Made by a program: the position numbers and the translations under genes. A DNA stretch of 64,000 nt from Nothopassalora personata (taxonomy: Eukaryota > Ascomycota > Dothideomycetes > Mycosphaerellales > Mycosphaerellaceae): positions 1,984,001-2,048,000 of the forward strand of contig CM066293.1 of assembly GCA_033816765.1 (NCBI GenBank), written 5' to 3'. Positions 44,915 through 58,061 of the stretch are shown in pieces; the first letter of the stretch is position 1; the number at the start of each line of letters is the position of its first letter. The notes under the pieces were generated by a model. It saw only the letters and a list, made by a program, of their open reading frames with translations. It was not told the origin of the DNA and did no database searches.

Positions 44915-45415
44915 TTACGACGGATGGCCATCGGGCCACGAGAACGGAGAAGCGAGGCCGGCTCCAAGAAGATCGCTCTCGAGACCAGGGAAGTCCGACA
45001 GTTCGGGGTCGTTCGGATCGAACTCTGTGTTGGCGGCGAGGTGGGCTACTTCCTCGTCGACCCGGGAGTTATTCATGTTTCGAACCTCGCGATTGCGACG
45101 GATCCGCTGACGGAGAGCCTCGATCTTTCGGAAAATGTCTTCCGCGGAAATCTTGAGCCGCTCTATCTCCTGCTCGTCTGACTCGATCTTCTCTGTCAAC
45201 TCTTCCACGACGCGGTCGAGTTTCTCGAGGGAGGAGGTGACACAAGGTTTCCCGAGGCGGGTGCAGTTGGCACAAGACATGATGGAAGAATCGGCAATGT
45301 AAACGCAGGGGCGCTGATTCCGGCAACAGTGGTCGCAAGGTTTAGAAGGAACAAAGGGATCAGCAAAGATTTTAGCAAGACGACGTTTTTTGCGCTGGGC
45401 GGAGGACGAAGACAT
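44915..45415 (-). CDS. Antisense Zn2Cys6-like coiled-coil protein carried by the gag-only element
   Basis: 166 residues, ATG at 45415, TAA at 44917-44915, convergent with gag. The N-terminus is basic (QRKKRRLAK), a likely nuclear signal. It is followed by six cysteines, Cys27-X2-Cys30-X6-Cys37-X10-Cys48-X2-Cys51-X6-Cys58, which fit the spacing of fungal Zn2Cys6 binuclear clusters. An extra Cys at 31 is present. A heptad-like Glu/Lys/Leu coiled coil spans about 62-110 and the C-terminal 50 residues are acidic. Such a protein could bind DNA as a dimer. Similar small Cys-rich coiled-coil proteins are, as far as I recall, common near fungal retroelements. The function is inferred only. A CACGTG core lies 63 bp upstream (45478-45483). 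Confidence 0.75.
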   Translation of the reverse strand: MSSSSAQRKKRRLAKIFADPFVPSKPCDHCCRNQRPCVYIADSSIMSCANCTRLGKPCVTSSLEKLDRVVEELTEKIESDEQEIERLKISAEDIFRKIEALRQRIRRNREVRNMNNSRVDEEVAHLAANTEFDPNDPELSDFPGLESDLLGAGLASPFSWPDGHPS

Positions 45416-45503
45416 GGTAAGAAAAGGGTGGTTGCGGAATTTGAATTTCGGAGGACAGGACTACTTATGACTAACGACACGTGATCGCTGGGGCATCGAT
45501 CCT

Positions 45504-45517
45504 AGGGAGGGGGATGG
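45504..45517 (+). other. Polypurine tract of gag-only element
   Basis: AGGGAGGGGGATGG directly precedes the 3' LTR, as required for plus-strand priming. Confidence 0.8.
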
Positions 45518-45833
45518 TGTTACGGTCCGGTACGATCGTGCACGTGGAAGAACTTCATTCGTTGGGAATAGGGACACGCGCTGCCAATGAGCGGGCGCTC
45601 TTGTGTGACTCATAGCAGAGCGCTCTTAGTGCTCTACCGAGAGAGCAGGACAGACCGCGCCAAGACATGGCACTATATAGACGACGCTCTTTTGCAAGTA
45701 GATAGGAGCTTCGTGCTCAACTCATTTCAAGTATACACCATATACTGTTTGGAACCACTACCTTCTCAACGAGTCAGAGACATCCCTGCAAAGATCCAAG
45801 CCCAGTTGGGATAACGTACAGCGGTTCCTAACA
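45518..45833 (+). repeat. 3' LTR of gag-only element
   Basis: 316 bp, identical to the 5' LTR. The corresponding TATA box is at 45674-45679. Confidence 0.95.
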
Positions 45834-45838
45834 AGTAG
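45834..45838. repeat. Target site duplication AGTAG, right copy
   Basis: AGTAG directly after the LTR ending at 45833. Confidence 0.92.
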
Positions 45839-46739
45839 TTACTCGTTACGGACTAACTTACGTCTATAATCGTATATAACAGCTCTATATTATCGTTCCG
45901 GCTAAGGCTTTATAGCAAGTAGGCGCCTTTATATAGTATTTACACTAATAATTAGTTATACGGGGAATATAATCCGTTTAGTACGTATTACGATTATTGT
46001 AATGCCGATTCCTACTCTATCTCTTATATATAAGTCTAACTATTCTACCGAGGGTATCTAAGCTAATAGATTAGTATACAATATATTAAAACATAGTTCT
46101 ATAAAAGGTATACGATCTAAATAAGCATTTGGCTACTTAATACTATCTAATGCCGGACCCTAAAGTTATTATAATACACGAGAGTTAAAAGTCTACGTCT
46201 AGGTAGCTAGCTATATAGACTTATTACTAGACGTCTACCTAGACGTATTACTAAGCTATAAGACAAGCCTTAGCACGACATAAGAATAAAAGTTCCGAAG
46301 CTCTACGGCTAACAGTTATTCTATAGAGAGAACCGTAGTACTCTCTTCTCGATATAGGTAGGCTTCTTTAGCCGCGAAGTACGATACCGCTAATAGTTGT
46401 TACCGATTGAAGCTCTATAAGGTATGCTCGGCCTAGGCCGTAGGTCGAAAGCCTTAACTAATAGTTCGTAATATTACTCGAGCGAAGCTAAAGCTAAGTT
46501 AAAGCTAAGCTATAGTCTTATATCGTGAATTTAGTACGTAGGATACTCTAGTCCGTCGTGCGTAGTTTAATCTAGTTCTCGAATCTTTCGCGATAACGAC
46601 GTATTATTCTATAGAGTAACGGTTCTATCGCTCGATACTAAGGAACTACGAAGACTTAGGAGTAATACCGAACGTATGTAGGTAGGAGTATAAATCCAAA
46701 CATCGCCCTTTATAATCCTACTAAACATTAATTAAAGTC

Positions 46740-48987
46740 CTAGCTTCCCCTTATACGTAACTACTATAGGCGACGCCGGCTTTACTCTCCCGGAATTATA
46801 CTCTACGAAGTTAAATGCTCGATTAAAGGCGATATTATCCGCTAGAAAGAAAGGTATTAGCGAGCATATTTTACTTCTATAGATTATCGTGTACGGAGAT
46901 TAGTCTTATAGAAAGAGTTCTATACTAGAGGGAGTGTTAGGCTTTCTATTTCTACGGTAGGACAGGCTATATACGAGATTCGCGATAGAGATTATCCTAT
47001 AAGGCGAGGACGCCGCGCTAAATATTAAAGTCTCTATTATACCGCACTCTTCTCGTAAGCAACTCGATAAGGATCTCTTACTAGCCTTTAGTAGAGAAGT
47101 AGGTACCTTCGCCGACCTTCCGTACGTTATCGTAGCTGCTAGTATAGCTATAGGACTAAAAGGATTCTATAAAGATGTAGATAGGCCTACTTTTACCTAG
47201 GATGTGCTTTAGATACGAGTCTTAGGTCTAATAGGTCTATATCTTAGCGTTATTAATCTTCCCGGTATTATCTAGGTACTAAGTAAAGAATAGACCGAAG
47301 TAGATGTCGATACTATACATACTCTTATAGACTCCTATATGTCTAGTCTAAGATCCCTTATCCTAGCCGTTATATAGGCCGGAAACGACATCGCGAATTA
47401 ACCGGTTATCTGTAAATGTAAATAGTTTAACCCGTCTAGTAAACGAACGATTAGTGTTATTACTAAACCCGATCTTATTAATAACGAGACATAATAGCGT
47501 ATAGCGTAATTAGCTAGGAACGAGGACACGACGAGGCTTAAGCTAGGTTTCTTCCTTCTAAAGAATCCTTCTCTAAAAGAGATAGAGAAGATACTGTCGC
47601 TAAAGGACCGGGAGACCCTTAAATGGAACTACTTTATATCTACTCTATAGAGCTAATAAGACTTAGATCTAGACCGCCTCGGGGTAAGTAAGCTAAGGCA
47701 GTTCTTATAGGGACTCTTAGACCGTTATATCGAACGAGAGATGCCTAAGGTTCGATAAGAACTACGGCGGCTAGAGCGGAAGATAGCGGAGCAGCTATTA
47801 CGTCTCGGAGATCTACGCAAAACTACCGCCGACCTTCGTATCTACCTCTCGAGGTTAGCTATAAAGTTTAAAAGTATTTATAGCTTAGCCCTCCGAGGAA
47901 ATTATAGCGACTCGGAATTCTTTAGTGCCTCGAGTAAAGAGGTTCCGCTAACCCGTCTTAGAGCCGTAATACATAGCGCGAACGCGAAATATTTAGATAC
48001 TATGTAGTTAAAAGGAGAGAAACGTAAAGTAAAGCCCGATTCTAACGAAGGATAGAATAGATCTAGGTTAGAAGATTAAGCTAATAGTAGCGGTAGTTAA
48101 ATTATATTATCGGAGGATGCCTTTAAAAGATAGGTAAAAAAGGTACTATATCTACTACCCTACTTAAGGTCTTACCTAATATAGATAATAGGTGTATATA
48201 AGCACTCGTAGACGAGAACTACCTAGTAACTATAATTATATATTCTTAGCGGAGCTCTTTTACGAGTAGTCGAGTCGATAGCTATAACTAGCTACAGATT
48301 ACCTATTAGACACATACTAGTATCTAGAGACTTTTATAGAAGAACTCGTTTTGTATATAACTAACGAAGGTTACACCCGCTAAAAGCTACGCGAAAGTAT
48401 CTCGGTAGCGCTTAAGCTTATAAAGAAAAGGGCGGATAATAAGCTCGGCGAACTATAGAAAGATAAAGCCTAGTAACCTATTACTTATAATTATTACTAT
48501 ACGGATAACATTTAGAAAGCGCGGAACGAGTCGGCTCGTAAGGCATTAAAGAAGGCGATAGGCGATACTACGAGCGAGGACTATAATAGCCGGATACATA
48601 TTAGTAATAACAGTATAGACATCTAGCGACTTCTCGGCCTTCTATAGAGCCGTGTCGTTATAAATATAGACGAGTAGGCTTATACTAAAGCTCGCGGAGC
48701 TCTAGTCGCTTACTATAAGGTATACCGAACTAAGTATTTATCTAACACTCGCTTATGTTTAGTAGGTCGTACGGAAAACTTTTATAGATAATGTCTATCG
48801 CTAAGTAATCGAGCGACATCTTCTACGGAAACTTCCTATAGTCTTCTCGCTAGAGAAGATAGCTAGTTACTCCGATAAAGAACTCCGTATTATTACTAGC
48901 GAAGCACGGGATACTACGGAGAAAAGAGAGCGTCTATAAGCCTTATATACGGCTTTAAAAGAATGCCTTATAGACTTACTTATATAA
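46740..48987 (+). pseudogene. Dynamin-like large GTPase, RIP-inactivated
   Basis: A damaged but nearly full-length dynamin-superfamily gene. The GTPase domain begins with a P-loop at 46895-46921 reading GD, stop, SYRKSS, where dynamins have GDQSSGKSS. It continues with FLRxDRLYTRFAIEIIL, HTLIDSYMSSLRSLILAV and NDIAN, and with INLPGII matching the DLPG switch region. A middle domain with LDLDRLGVSKLRQFL and MPKVR follows. The C-terminal GTPase effector-like part reads AYYKVYRT and SDKELRIITSEARDTTEKRERL, ending at TAA 48985-48987. The GTPase part and the C-terminal part lie in different frames, so introns or indels are present. Dynamins self-assemble and hydrolyse GTP in membrane remodelling; fungal genomes often hold several Mx/Vps1-like copies. 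It is not an evident transposon gene, so RIP implies it was duplicated. Confidence 0.8.
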
Positions 48988-49899
48988 CGACGTCCTCGAG
49001 CGCGGCTTTAATATATTATTACGATAATTCTCCTTTATAATTTCCGTTACGCTTATAATTGCCTAATATCCTAGATTTTAGTACTACGCCGAATCGACGT
49101 TATCCCTAATACCTAATTATTTACCTATTGTTACTAGTGTTGCTATATACGCTACTATTTAAGGATAATAGTAGCTTTAAGTGCCTCCCTAGTTGTTCGA
49201 TACAGCTCTAGAGACTCGTTACAATCCTCCGATTACGTAGCCTACGCTTATAACTTCATAATAATAATTAAGAGACACTTACCCCTTCTAATAGCGTAGC
49301 TGCCTCGGAGCTTTCTTTAGTCCTTAATTAGTAAGAAGCATGTAGTTTTTAGTCCGAGCTAAGTATGTAAGAAGTCCGTATTATAGTACGACGCGGACTA
49401 TATCGCGAATCCGAGCTTATTCCCGCTTAAAGTGCTATCCTAGGTGTTTTACTCTCGATTAAGCAATCTCTCTAGAAAAGTAGTCTACCTACGGCCGTCC
49501 TCCTTCTACTACTCTATACGAGTACTATAAATAAGATTATTATAGGAAAGCTCGTAGGGGTTAATAGGAACCCTTATTAGGGTAGCTTATTAGCGTCGGA
49601 TTCGCTATCGCTCTAATAGCTTAAGCGTATCGAGGCGACTTTTACTATTGTTATAATACGTAATAAGTAGAAGCGACACCTACGATACTGTAGTCTATAG
49701 CATCTCTACTCTATAGTATAAATACGGACCTATTAAGAGTTCTATCGTTACAACTTAGCCTAATTGTGCTTATAATGCTATATAAGCATAAGTCTTCCTA
49801 ATAAAGAGAACGAGTTACCGGCCGGGTCTAGTAGCTAGAGATTATAAGGAGCGTAGCATCTAGATAGGAAGGCGCTCGAGTCTTTCTACGCGATTCCTA

Positions 49900-51633
49900 C
49901 TACGTAAAGTTAATAGCTATATATTAATGTCTACTCTTTAGCTCTAAATAGCAATTCTCCTATCCCGCTTCTAAGCCTCGATCTAAAAAAGGCTTTTCGT
50001 TAGGATTATTCTATACCGAATTAGTACTTATCGAGGCTCGTCGATTTTTTAGTCGTCGAGTAGAATAGTTTCGTTCGAGCCTAGGACATAGCGGAAGTCT
50101 TTATATTTCTTAATTAGCTAAGCGGGTCTAAGCTTTTATAAGTCCGATACTATAAGTCTCTAGTATTGCAGTCCCCTTATACTAAGAGTATAGGCGTGGA
50201 AAGATAACTAGGATCGGTGCTTCGGGCTAAGTAGGATCTTCTATCTTCTACTCTATAATCTTATATTGTTGTCCGTAAAAGACTAATACGTTCTAGCCCT
50301 AATTAGAGTAGTGTTATATCTTAAATCGAGGCTTAATTGTATCTATATAGTAGTATATATCTTCCTATGTCTTAGATGCTATTTCTATAAGACTCTATAA
50401 TCGAGATTTAAAGTTATTCTCTTAAGCTAGCGATAATAGGCCCTAAACTAGCCCTATAACGGCGTTGTATATCTTATTAATTCTTAGAGAGCGAGCAGCG
50501 TGCTTCTTATTCGGGAGAAGAGCCTATAGAAGAGCTCGAATAGCTAATTCTTTAGTACCGTTATCTTCGGCTTACTTAAGGAGGAGCTCGCGTAGACCGC
50601 TATCCTTAGGGAGATAGTACGTAGGCTAGAATAAAGTTTATACGAATGTACGAGCTACACCGGCTACGATAAGCACGTTCCGTATATGTTTAGCTACGTC
50701 TATGTTAGACTATAGTATAGGCACCGATTTTGTCTAGTAACTAATCTACTCTAACCGAGACTAGAAACGCTTTGCCTACGCAAATTTAGTATTAATCTAC
50801 CCGAGCTTCGAGCTTTAGGAGAATATACCTCTAGAGTACCTATAGTAACGTCCTACTAAAAGTACACCTATATTAATGCTATTACTTTACGCTATACCGT
50901 ATCTATCCTACTTAACCTACTACGCCGTAAAGACTTAATAGATAGACTATATATTATACTCGGTGCACTTATAATGTTAAGTCGTCCGTTAGTAGGACAG
51001 TTAATTCTACTATAGCTTAAAGTTTACGTATATTACGCTTAGCTATAGCCTTCTACTTTAAGTAATCGCTCTCTAGACTCTTCTTCTTATCCTTAAGACG
51101 CGTAATAATCTAAGCTTAATCTTAGAGAACGGTCTCTAAGCTACCTCGTTTCTCCCTTTCCGCCTATATAGCTCTAATAAGCCCTTAGAATCTCTTATCG
51201 CTCGTTTAAGCATCCTCTTTCTACGTCGCCGATATTGCCTCGAGCTTCCTAATACGTTAATTTAGTCTACTTCGATTACTTCTAGGGATTTTATATTATC
51301 CTACTTTTACTAAACTTCCCTCTGTAAGGATTTAATTTGTCCCTCGAAACGTTGTTTCTCGGCTATCTACTAATTACGATAGCTATTATAGTCGTCGTGT
51401 AACTTTTTGCGGGCTTTTTAAGTAATCCTTTCTTCTTTATTAAGATGTTTAATTTCCTTCTCTATAGTAGGAATAGTATCTATCGAATCTAGTACGCTAA
51501 TTATCGCCGGATCGGCTATAAGATTCTTTACTAAAGTAAATAAAAGCTCTATTATTTCCCTTATATTATATATAGCTAGAGGCGGTTCATATCTATCTAT
51601 GTTATTCCTATCTTTCCTTATATAACGAGACAT
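49900..51633 (-). pseudogene. Unidentified coiled-coil-rich relic, convergent with dynamin relic
   Basis: An ATG at 51633 opens 71 codons (MSRYIRKDRNNIDRYEPP...), followed after a TAG by charged sequence (KARKKLHDDYNSYRN) with coiled-coil character. A coherent minus-strand frame is visible again at about 50550-49900 (INKIYNAVIGLV, PRFKI, VLVFYG). Stops are mostly TAG. I recognise no family. It faces the dynamin relic tail to tail, so the two could once have been a gene pair, but nothing shows joint function. Confidence 0.4.
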
Positions 51634-54009
51634 TTTAAAAATAGATATAAAGTTTACTTCGACATTAATCTACTCTAAGAAGCTATCTTATATCGCGCGT
51701 AGTAAGCGTTTAATGTCTAGGTAAAAGTATAGAATAAGACGTAGTAGAATCGTAATAATTGCTACTATATCTCGACTTACTATACGGAGACGTACTATAT
51801 CTTTAAAGCTAGACTAGATAGGAGCTACGAGGTAGTTATATATAGTGTACTCGCACGGTCTTTAATTAGATAAAGTTATTACCGGTCGCTCGAACATGTT
51901 CGTAGTCTATCTACCCTACCCTCTATAACTGTACCGTAGAGGCTAATAACCGGCTAATACATACTACTCGCTATTCGGACTATCTCGCGTCTACATAACG
52001 CGTAAGCGATACTATAAGGATTTGTTAGACGTACCGGTATAACGGATCGCTTACTAGATATATATATACTATAATATCTAGAGCACTTTTTCTATAGGTC
52101 CTTCGTGCCGAGACGTACGGTATACTAAGACACTTATACTAGATAGAAGTATACTACGATAGACTATTACGCTCGCTTTCTCGGCTAAGTCGGCTCTTCC
52201 GAGACTATAGACGCACTTTCTAACTAATAGTAAAAGTACCTAGCTTTAGATAGGGTAGGAATTGCTTATATGTTTTAGACAATTAGTAGATCCCTAATGT
52301 TTATAATTACCGTACGTTATGCTTAAGCTAGTAATATCTTAATACTTTATGCATTTAGCATGTTAGGGGCTACGGCGCCGCTTATAGCGGCTACTACATA
52401 GCTTATAGGTGTGCCTATGTTCCCTTACGCCCTCTACTTTCTAATCTCTCTTATAATACCGGTAACTGTTATACCTACGTCCTTTACCTCTCTTATAGCT
52501 ACTATAGCCTCCTCGCTAACTACTATATTCTTCTCGATACTCTATATAGTATTTCTTATCTCTACCGTAATATTCTCTAGGGCTAACTTCGTCTCTTACG
52601 TAGATACTATAGCCTCTACTTATATAATGTTAAGCCTCTCTTAGAGACTAGATATATCTAGGATAGTTTAGATCTTTACGATTAGGGAGGCGGCGCTAAT
52701 AATAATAGCCGTAACGTAGGCCGTAGGGACTGTCTAACTCTACGAACGGTCGATACATTTCTATATATTACGAAGGTACTTTACTAGTTAGTAGGCGTAC
52801 TCGCGGTATAGATTAGGCTAGTTGTTCTCCGGGGCTACGAGGTCGCTATGTCGCGGTAGACGCGCTAGGCAACGCGTCTAACTTTATAACACCTTCTAGG
52901 TCCTTTAGAACGCGTGTATGTATAATAGAACGACTAAATTCCAATAATTGAGTATCTCGCTATTTTCGTGTTTTTCCTCTAACCTAAGCCTAGAGAGGGT
53001 AAGTTACTCTAGGTTATTAACGGGCCGGGCTATAACTTAGTATCGGATAAAGTCCGACCGTAGAGGACATTACTATATGTATAATATTCCTAACTAATAT
53101 AGCCCTTCGTAGCGAATAAGATACTAAGAAGTTTCTTTATTATCGTACGAACTCTAGCGGTAGTAATGTTACCTCCTATTATAACGAATTACATACTAAC
53201 ATTCTATAACGAGAATAGAGTACCTAACCCCCGAATAGCAGTACGATTATAAACGGGCATTACCTACGTTATACTAGCTCTTAACGTTTAACGGCCTTTC
53301 GTACCTAGGCTTCGGACTAGAACACGGCTTCGTCTAACCTACTCCTCGTAGTCCTCGGGCTATGCTTCTTAAGTAAGGTGCTTAGAACAATTACCTCTCG
53401 ACTATTAGCATAGTAGTACGCCGCTATCTCTTCCTTAATTAGAATAAGGAGAAAGTTTTCTACATTAACCTAGAGGCGAAACTTCACGATTTAATCTAGT
53501 ACGTGAAAGATGACCGTATATAAGGAGCGTCTATATGTGCGGCTAAGGGGGAAGGTTATACCGAGTTCTATCCGGCCGGGCACCTTAGCTAATAGTATCG
53601 GACCTACGTAGAGTTTATAATGTTACTATAGAGCGTAGCTAATAAGAAATAGAACGAAGTACTCTTATTAGATAGCTTTAGTATACGCGTTATACTCTAG
53701 TGTATATACCCGTACGACCCGTTAGCTTACGTTAACGTTCTACGCGTCGTTTACCTACTGCTATAGTACTTACTATCTAAAGGATAGCGTAGTAGTCGCG
53801 AACGTACTATCTATAGATAACGAGAGCATACTTAGAGGTCTAGGTTATATACTAATGTATATACGTACAAACGGTAATAATTCTATTCTACGACGGATAG
53901 GATCCCTTCCTTAATATATAGCTATAGCTATAGCTAGCTATAGCTACGAAACCTATATAAGCGTGTACTACGCGATCGTCCTAGCTAAATTTTTAATAAG
54001 TTTTAATTG

Positions 54010-55620
54010 TCTATTTATACGCTCTTGCTTCAATTTACCCCTACTCGTCGCTCTAAGAGAAAGACTATTAATCCTAGTCGACGTTTAACCGCTTTGCTTT
54101 TTTCGCCCTCTTTTTAGTCAAGAAAGAGCGCTAAGGGTTACTATTCTCTAGTACGGTATTAGGCTCTAGCGGAACTTCTTCGCTAACTTTATACCTAGAC
54201 GCTAGAGCTAAAGAATTTTCGTCGATTACTTCTACTATAGACTCTCCTAGTGTTCCCTTAGTTTAGGATATACTGTTTTCCGCGGTCGAATCTCCTCTAG
54301 AATCCGTATCTCGGTAGAGGCTATTAACCCCTAGGCTACATCCTTTAACGCGTAAGTAGATATAAACTAGTTTAATAGTAGTTTAGTAGCTCGACTTACT
54401 CTAAGAACTTAATCTATGTTTATTAAGACTTCTTAAGTCGTGTAAGCCGGCTTAAAGTATAGCTAGCCTCTCTATACAGTTCGCTCGCTGTTTTATAGTG
54501 TCTTTAGTTTCTAATGTAAGCTAGAAATTTCTTCCTCTAACATTTCGTAAATTATCTCCGGCCTAAGTAGAAAGGTTACCTTTCCTACGAGGTACTGTTC
54601 TATAGCTAGCGTACTAAAGTCGTTAATAACTCTTTTTAAGGCAACCTTCGATTCGTTAGTTTCTTATCCTTTCTATTATTCCGAATAATACACTTTATAA
54701 TACGCTTACATGTAATCTATAGCGGAATCGCTTACATAACGCTCTATGTTAGTTTCTACGCTTTAATCTAAAACGTCTAGTAATTGGCTCGGCCGGAAAT
54801 AATGCTATCTAGCCTATTCTAAATTACCGGTATTAAGATAACCTTTTAATGCTAGTGCAAAGCTTTTCCGGCGTCTCTTAGACTATATCTTTTAAACGGA
54901 ATTAATTAGGTAGTAATTATAGGTAATAGGATGCACCCTATAGAACGGATCGAGAATCTATAAGATCTTTCTATCGAGGTTAAGCCGTAGACTATCGACT
55001 CCTCTATTTAGAATCCTAAGTATACTATCGGTAGTATCGGATACAGTGCTATAATTAACGATGGCAGTTACTACGTTATACGTAGCCTCGATAACATCTT
55101 CTTTCGCTTTTATAATATACCTTTCTAATGGTTTATATTATTCCGCAAAAAGTTCTCTAATAATAAGGGGATTGAATGTACTAGGTAATTTACAGCCTCT
55201 ACTTCTACGTATTAAATATATAACTTCTTCGAGGTAGTTAGATCTAGAGATCTTATAGGGTCGAAGGACCTCTTACCTAGGCGTCTTAATAATAACGCGA
55301 GCGTAACACTCTTCTTATAGCGTCTCTTTAAAGTTAGTTAAAGTGTTTTAAATAACCGCTCGTAGACGCCTCCGGTATCTATCCTTCGTTATCGCGTTCC
55401 TAAAGAAGCTATCGTTATACATGCTATCTATAGCTAATTTTAGGAGGGTAGAAAGATTATAGCTTCGCCCGTATTAACTATCTTCGTGTATCGTATTAGT
55501 CTTACATCTTCCCCGATATACCGGTTATCGTAGTCTAGTAGGGAATAACACCGTCTCCTTCTCCTCCGGCTCGAGATAAGGTCTAGTTACCTAATTAAAC
55601 TTTAATGATTGAACAATGTG
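54010..55620 (-). pseudogene. Second dynamin-like relic (central and effector regions)
   Basis: The minus-strand frame reads FNPLIIRELFAE, EATYNVVTAIVNYSTVSD, DSLRLNLDRKI, ILDPFYRVHPITYNYY and SDSAIDYM, AYYKVYYSE. The HPITYNHY-like motif with the preceding ILDP and the AYYKV segment are characteristic of the fungal dynamin central-to-effector region. Upstream I find no P-loop or DLPG motif, so the GTPase domain seems missing or beyond recognition. The sequence is clearly diverged from the relic at 46.7-49.0 kb (SVQKIQSKRRRKS against NIQKARNERSRKA), so they were separate paralogues. RIP-type stops throughout. Confidence 0.65.
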
Positions 55621-58061
55621 TACATATAGATATACTAACTATAGCGAAGTCTTAGTAATAAATAGGTAGGGTTATCTCTTATAGAATGGCCTTGTACTAT
55701 TATAAGGCAGGAGTAAGGTAAAGACTACTTTCTTCTATCTAAGGTATTAGTAGTCTAAATTTCTAAACTGTCTCGTCTTTAAGGAAAACGCGTCTAATGC
55801 CTATATCCTAGTATCCTAAAAATGTCTCTTAAGCCTATCGCGATTACGGAATGTCTTTAGGCGATTATCGATGTAGAGGTCCGCCTTACCGATATAGAAT
55901 ATATATTAACGGACAATAACGTTATTACTTTCCTACATTCTATCCGGAGTACTAACCCGGGTAGCTACCTCGTTAATTATTCCTACTAGTTCTATAACGA
56001 CTTGTATTAACATATAACTATATAATACGTAGCTACTCCGGTATAAGTTCTAGCATCCTTAGAAGACTTTACGTTACAGTTTAAGTGCCTCGGGCTATAT
56101 ATACGAAGATAGATAGAGTAATAAGATATAACGCAATTAGCTATAGGGTCGAGGGATCCGAGAATTATTATACCTTCGATAGATACGGTAATATAAGACT
56201 ACGGAAACTTAGTCGGCCTCTAAATATAAGCGCTTTTCGCGATTATTTAAATAAGCGTTATACGTAAGGTAGCCCTTTTATATCCTTTATAAGAAGCTAG
56301 AGTAGAGCATTACGGATTCGATAGAAACTGCTTAAAGCTAGTACGTATTAGGTTACTATTATTATAGTATAGCTTAGCGGGCTAGTAATGTACGATACGT
56401 ACAATGTAGCTACTAAACTTTACATCTCCTATAATAGACGCGGGATATATTAGGACGAGATCTTAATTATAGGTGCATTACTATAGATAGCTATCGTATC
56501 TTAGCTACATTTCGCGGTTATTAGAGATAAGAGGCAATTCTTAGAGTTCCTAGACTTCCGTATAAGTTTCACCTCGAAGTTCCTAATAGGCTCCTCTAGG
56601 GATAGCTAGAGCAAGTTCTATAGCATAGCCTATACGTACTAGATATAACTAAAAGCCTTTAAGATAAGATATATAGTCTTACGGGCGTTTTAGACTTAGC
56701 TAAATTCTAGTAGCTCGTCTTTTCTCTAGCCGAGGTAGCTCTATCTATTTAGATGTAATTACACGTAGCATATTAATAGAAGACGTATATTAGTAGAGCG
56801 GAGAAATATTAGAATACATAGGTAAGGTCGTAAGGTATCGGCTTAGCTACGGCGAGATAATACCTTCTAAGTCGCTTACGTCTACAATAGATTAAACATC
56901 CTCGTCCAATTACGACGGTAAATTAGATAATAAGTAACCTACTTACTAATTAGTAAGGGCTTAAATGTAAGTAATGCAGTTTAGATACTAATACTACCTC
57001 GGCACGTCCTAGTTAGTTATCCTCGAATTACCGGCCTTTATAAAGAATTGTAGGTATAGGCGTGTATATCGAATTACTACGGGCATCCCGTCCTATGTTT
57101 ATTAGGATCTAAGTAATTACATAATCTTCCTACTTAATAATGCCGTTTAGGTTAGGTAATAATATAGATTATCTACTATGTCCTATACATTAGCGCTAGT
57201 TAGCAAACCTTATAAATACAACTATTCTCGTAAGGCCTTTGTCAAACATTTAAGCTCCGATGTAGATATGCTAAGTACATAATAATAGCTGCTCTTATAG
57301 TGTTATATGCGCCTCGCCTACCGTAATATATAAAGCTCGTACATAGGCGACGTTATCTATCTTACTATAACTACTATTATCTAACGCGTAATAGAAGGCA
57401 TAGGCGATCTTTACACACACCTCGTTACTAGATAGCTAGAGACGTCCGGTAACGTGTTAAAAACCTACGACGAAGAAGCCGCTTCCGATAACTTTCGGTC
57501 TATTATAGATCTCGGTAGAAAATTAAGTTTATTCTTAGAGGAGGGCGTATTAGGCAAACGACAATTGCGTAGCATTAGTTAGCTTCTTAAGGCGCTTCCC
57601 GAGACGCTATATTAAGCCTAGGAAAAATCATCGATATAGCGAGAAGCGTACTTTTAGGAATTTAGTCGTATAATAGTATATTATACGCCCGCCTATAGCT
57701 ACGGCGGCGTCTATAGGCTATTACGCGTCCCTCCGCGTATATGTTCGTAAATCTACCGTCGCAATTGCGGGCGACAAAAGACTACATACCGAGAGTATAA
57801 AACGAATAGAATACATTAATTAAGGTCGGCGTCGGTACCGGTATAGTAAATAACTCGATAGTAACACGGATTGGACGACGAAGCCTAGATACTCTATTAT
57901 ACTATAGCCGTAATACATAGTTACCGATATACTTTCTACCGGTCTATTACTAATCCCTAATACCGTCTATAACGTTCCGTATTGACGAGCCCTCGAATAG
58001 AAAGTTATTACCTTCTCCGCGAATTAAATCCTAGATACCCGGTATGCTACGGTCAATGCCT

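Larger units (their letters stand above)
43462..45833 (+). mobile_element. Young non-autonomous gag-only LTR element with antisense gene
   Basis: A 2372-bp element with identical 316-bp LTRs, AGTAG target duplication and a 1740-bp interior. The interior holds an intact gag, no protease, RT, RNase H or integrase, and an intact antisense ORF. This matches the gag-only terminal-repeat class (TR-GAG) described in plants; an autonomous partner must supply Pol and is not in this window (the chromodomain element has unrelated LTRs). It has no RIP signature, although the DNA on both sides is saturated. Confidence 0.93.

Noticed and set aside
45069..45480. Other minus-strand frames (89 and 94 codons) overlapping the antisense gene
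   Set aside because: They are alternate frames of the 166-codon ORF and lack its cysteine cluster and coiled coil.
52411..52644. 77-codon hydrophobic plus-strand frame resembling membrane segments
   Set aside because: Ile/Thr/Ser/Leu-rich composition is what TpA-rich RIP DNA encodes; no start context or family supports a gene.
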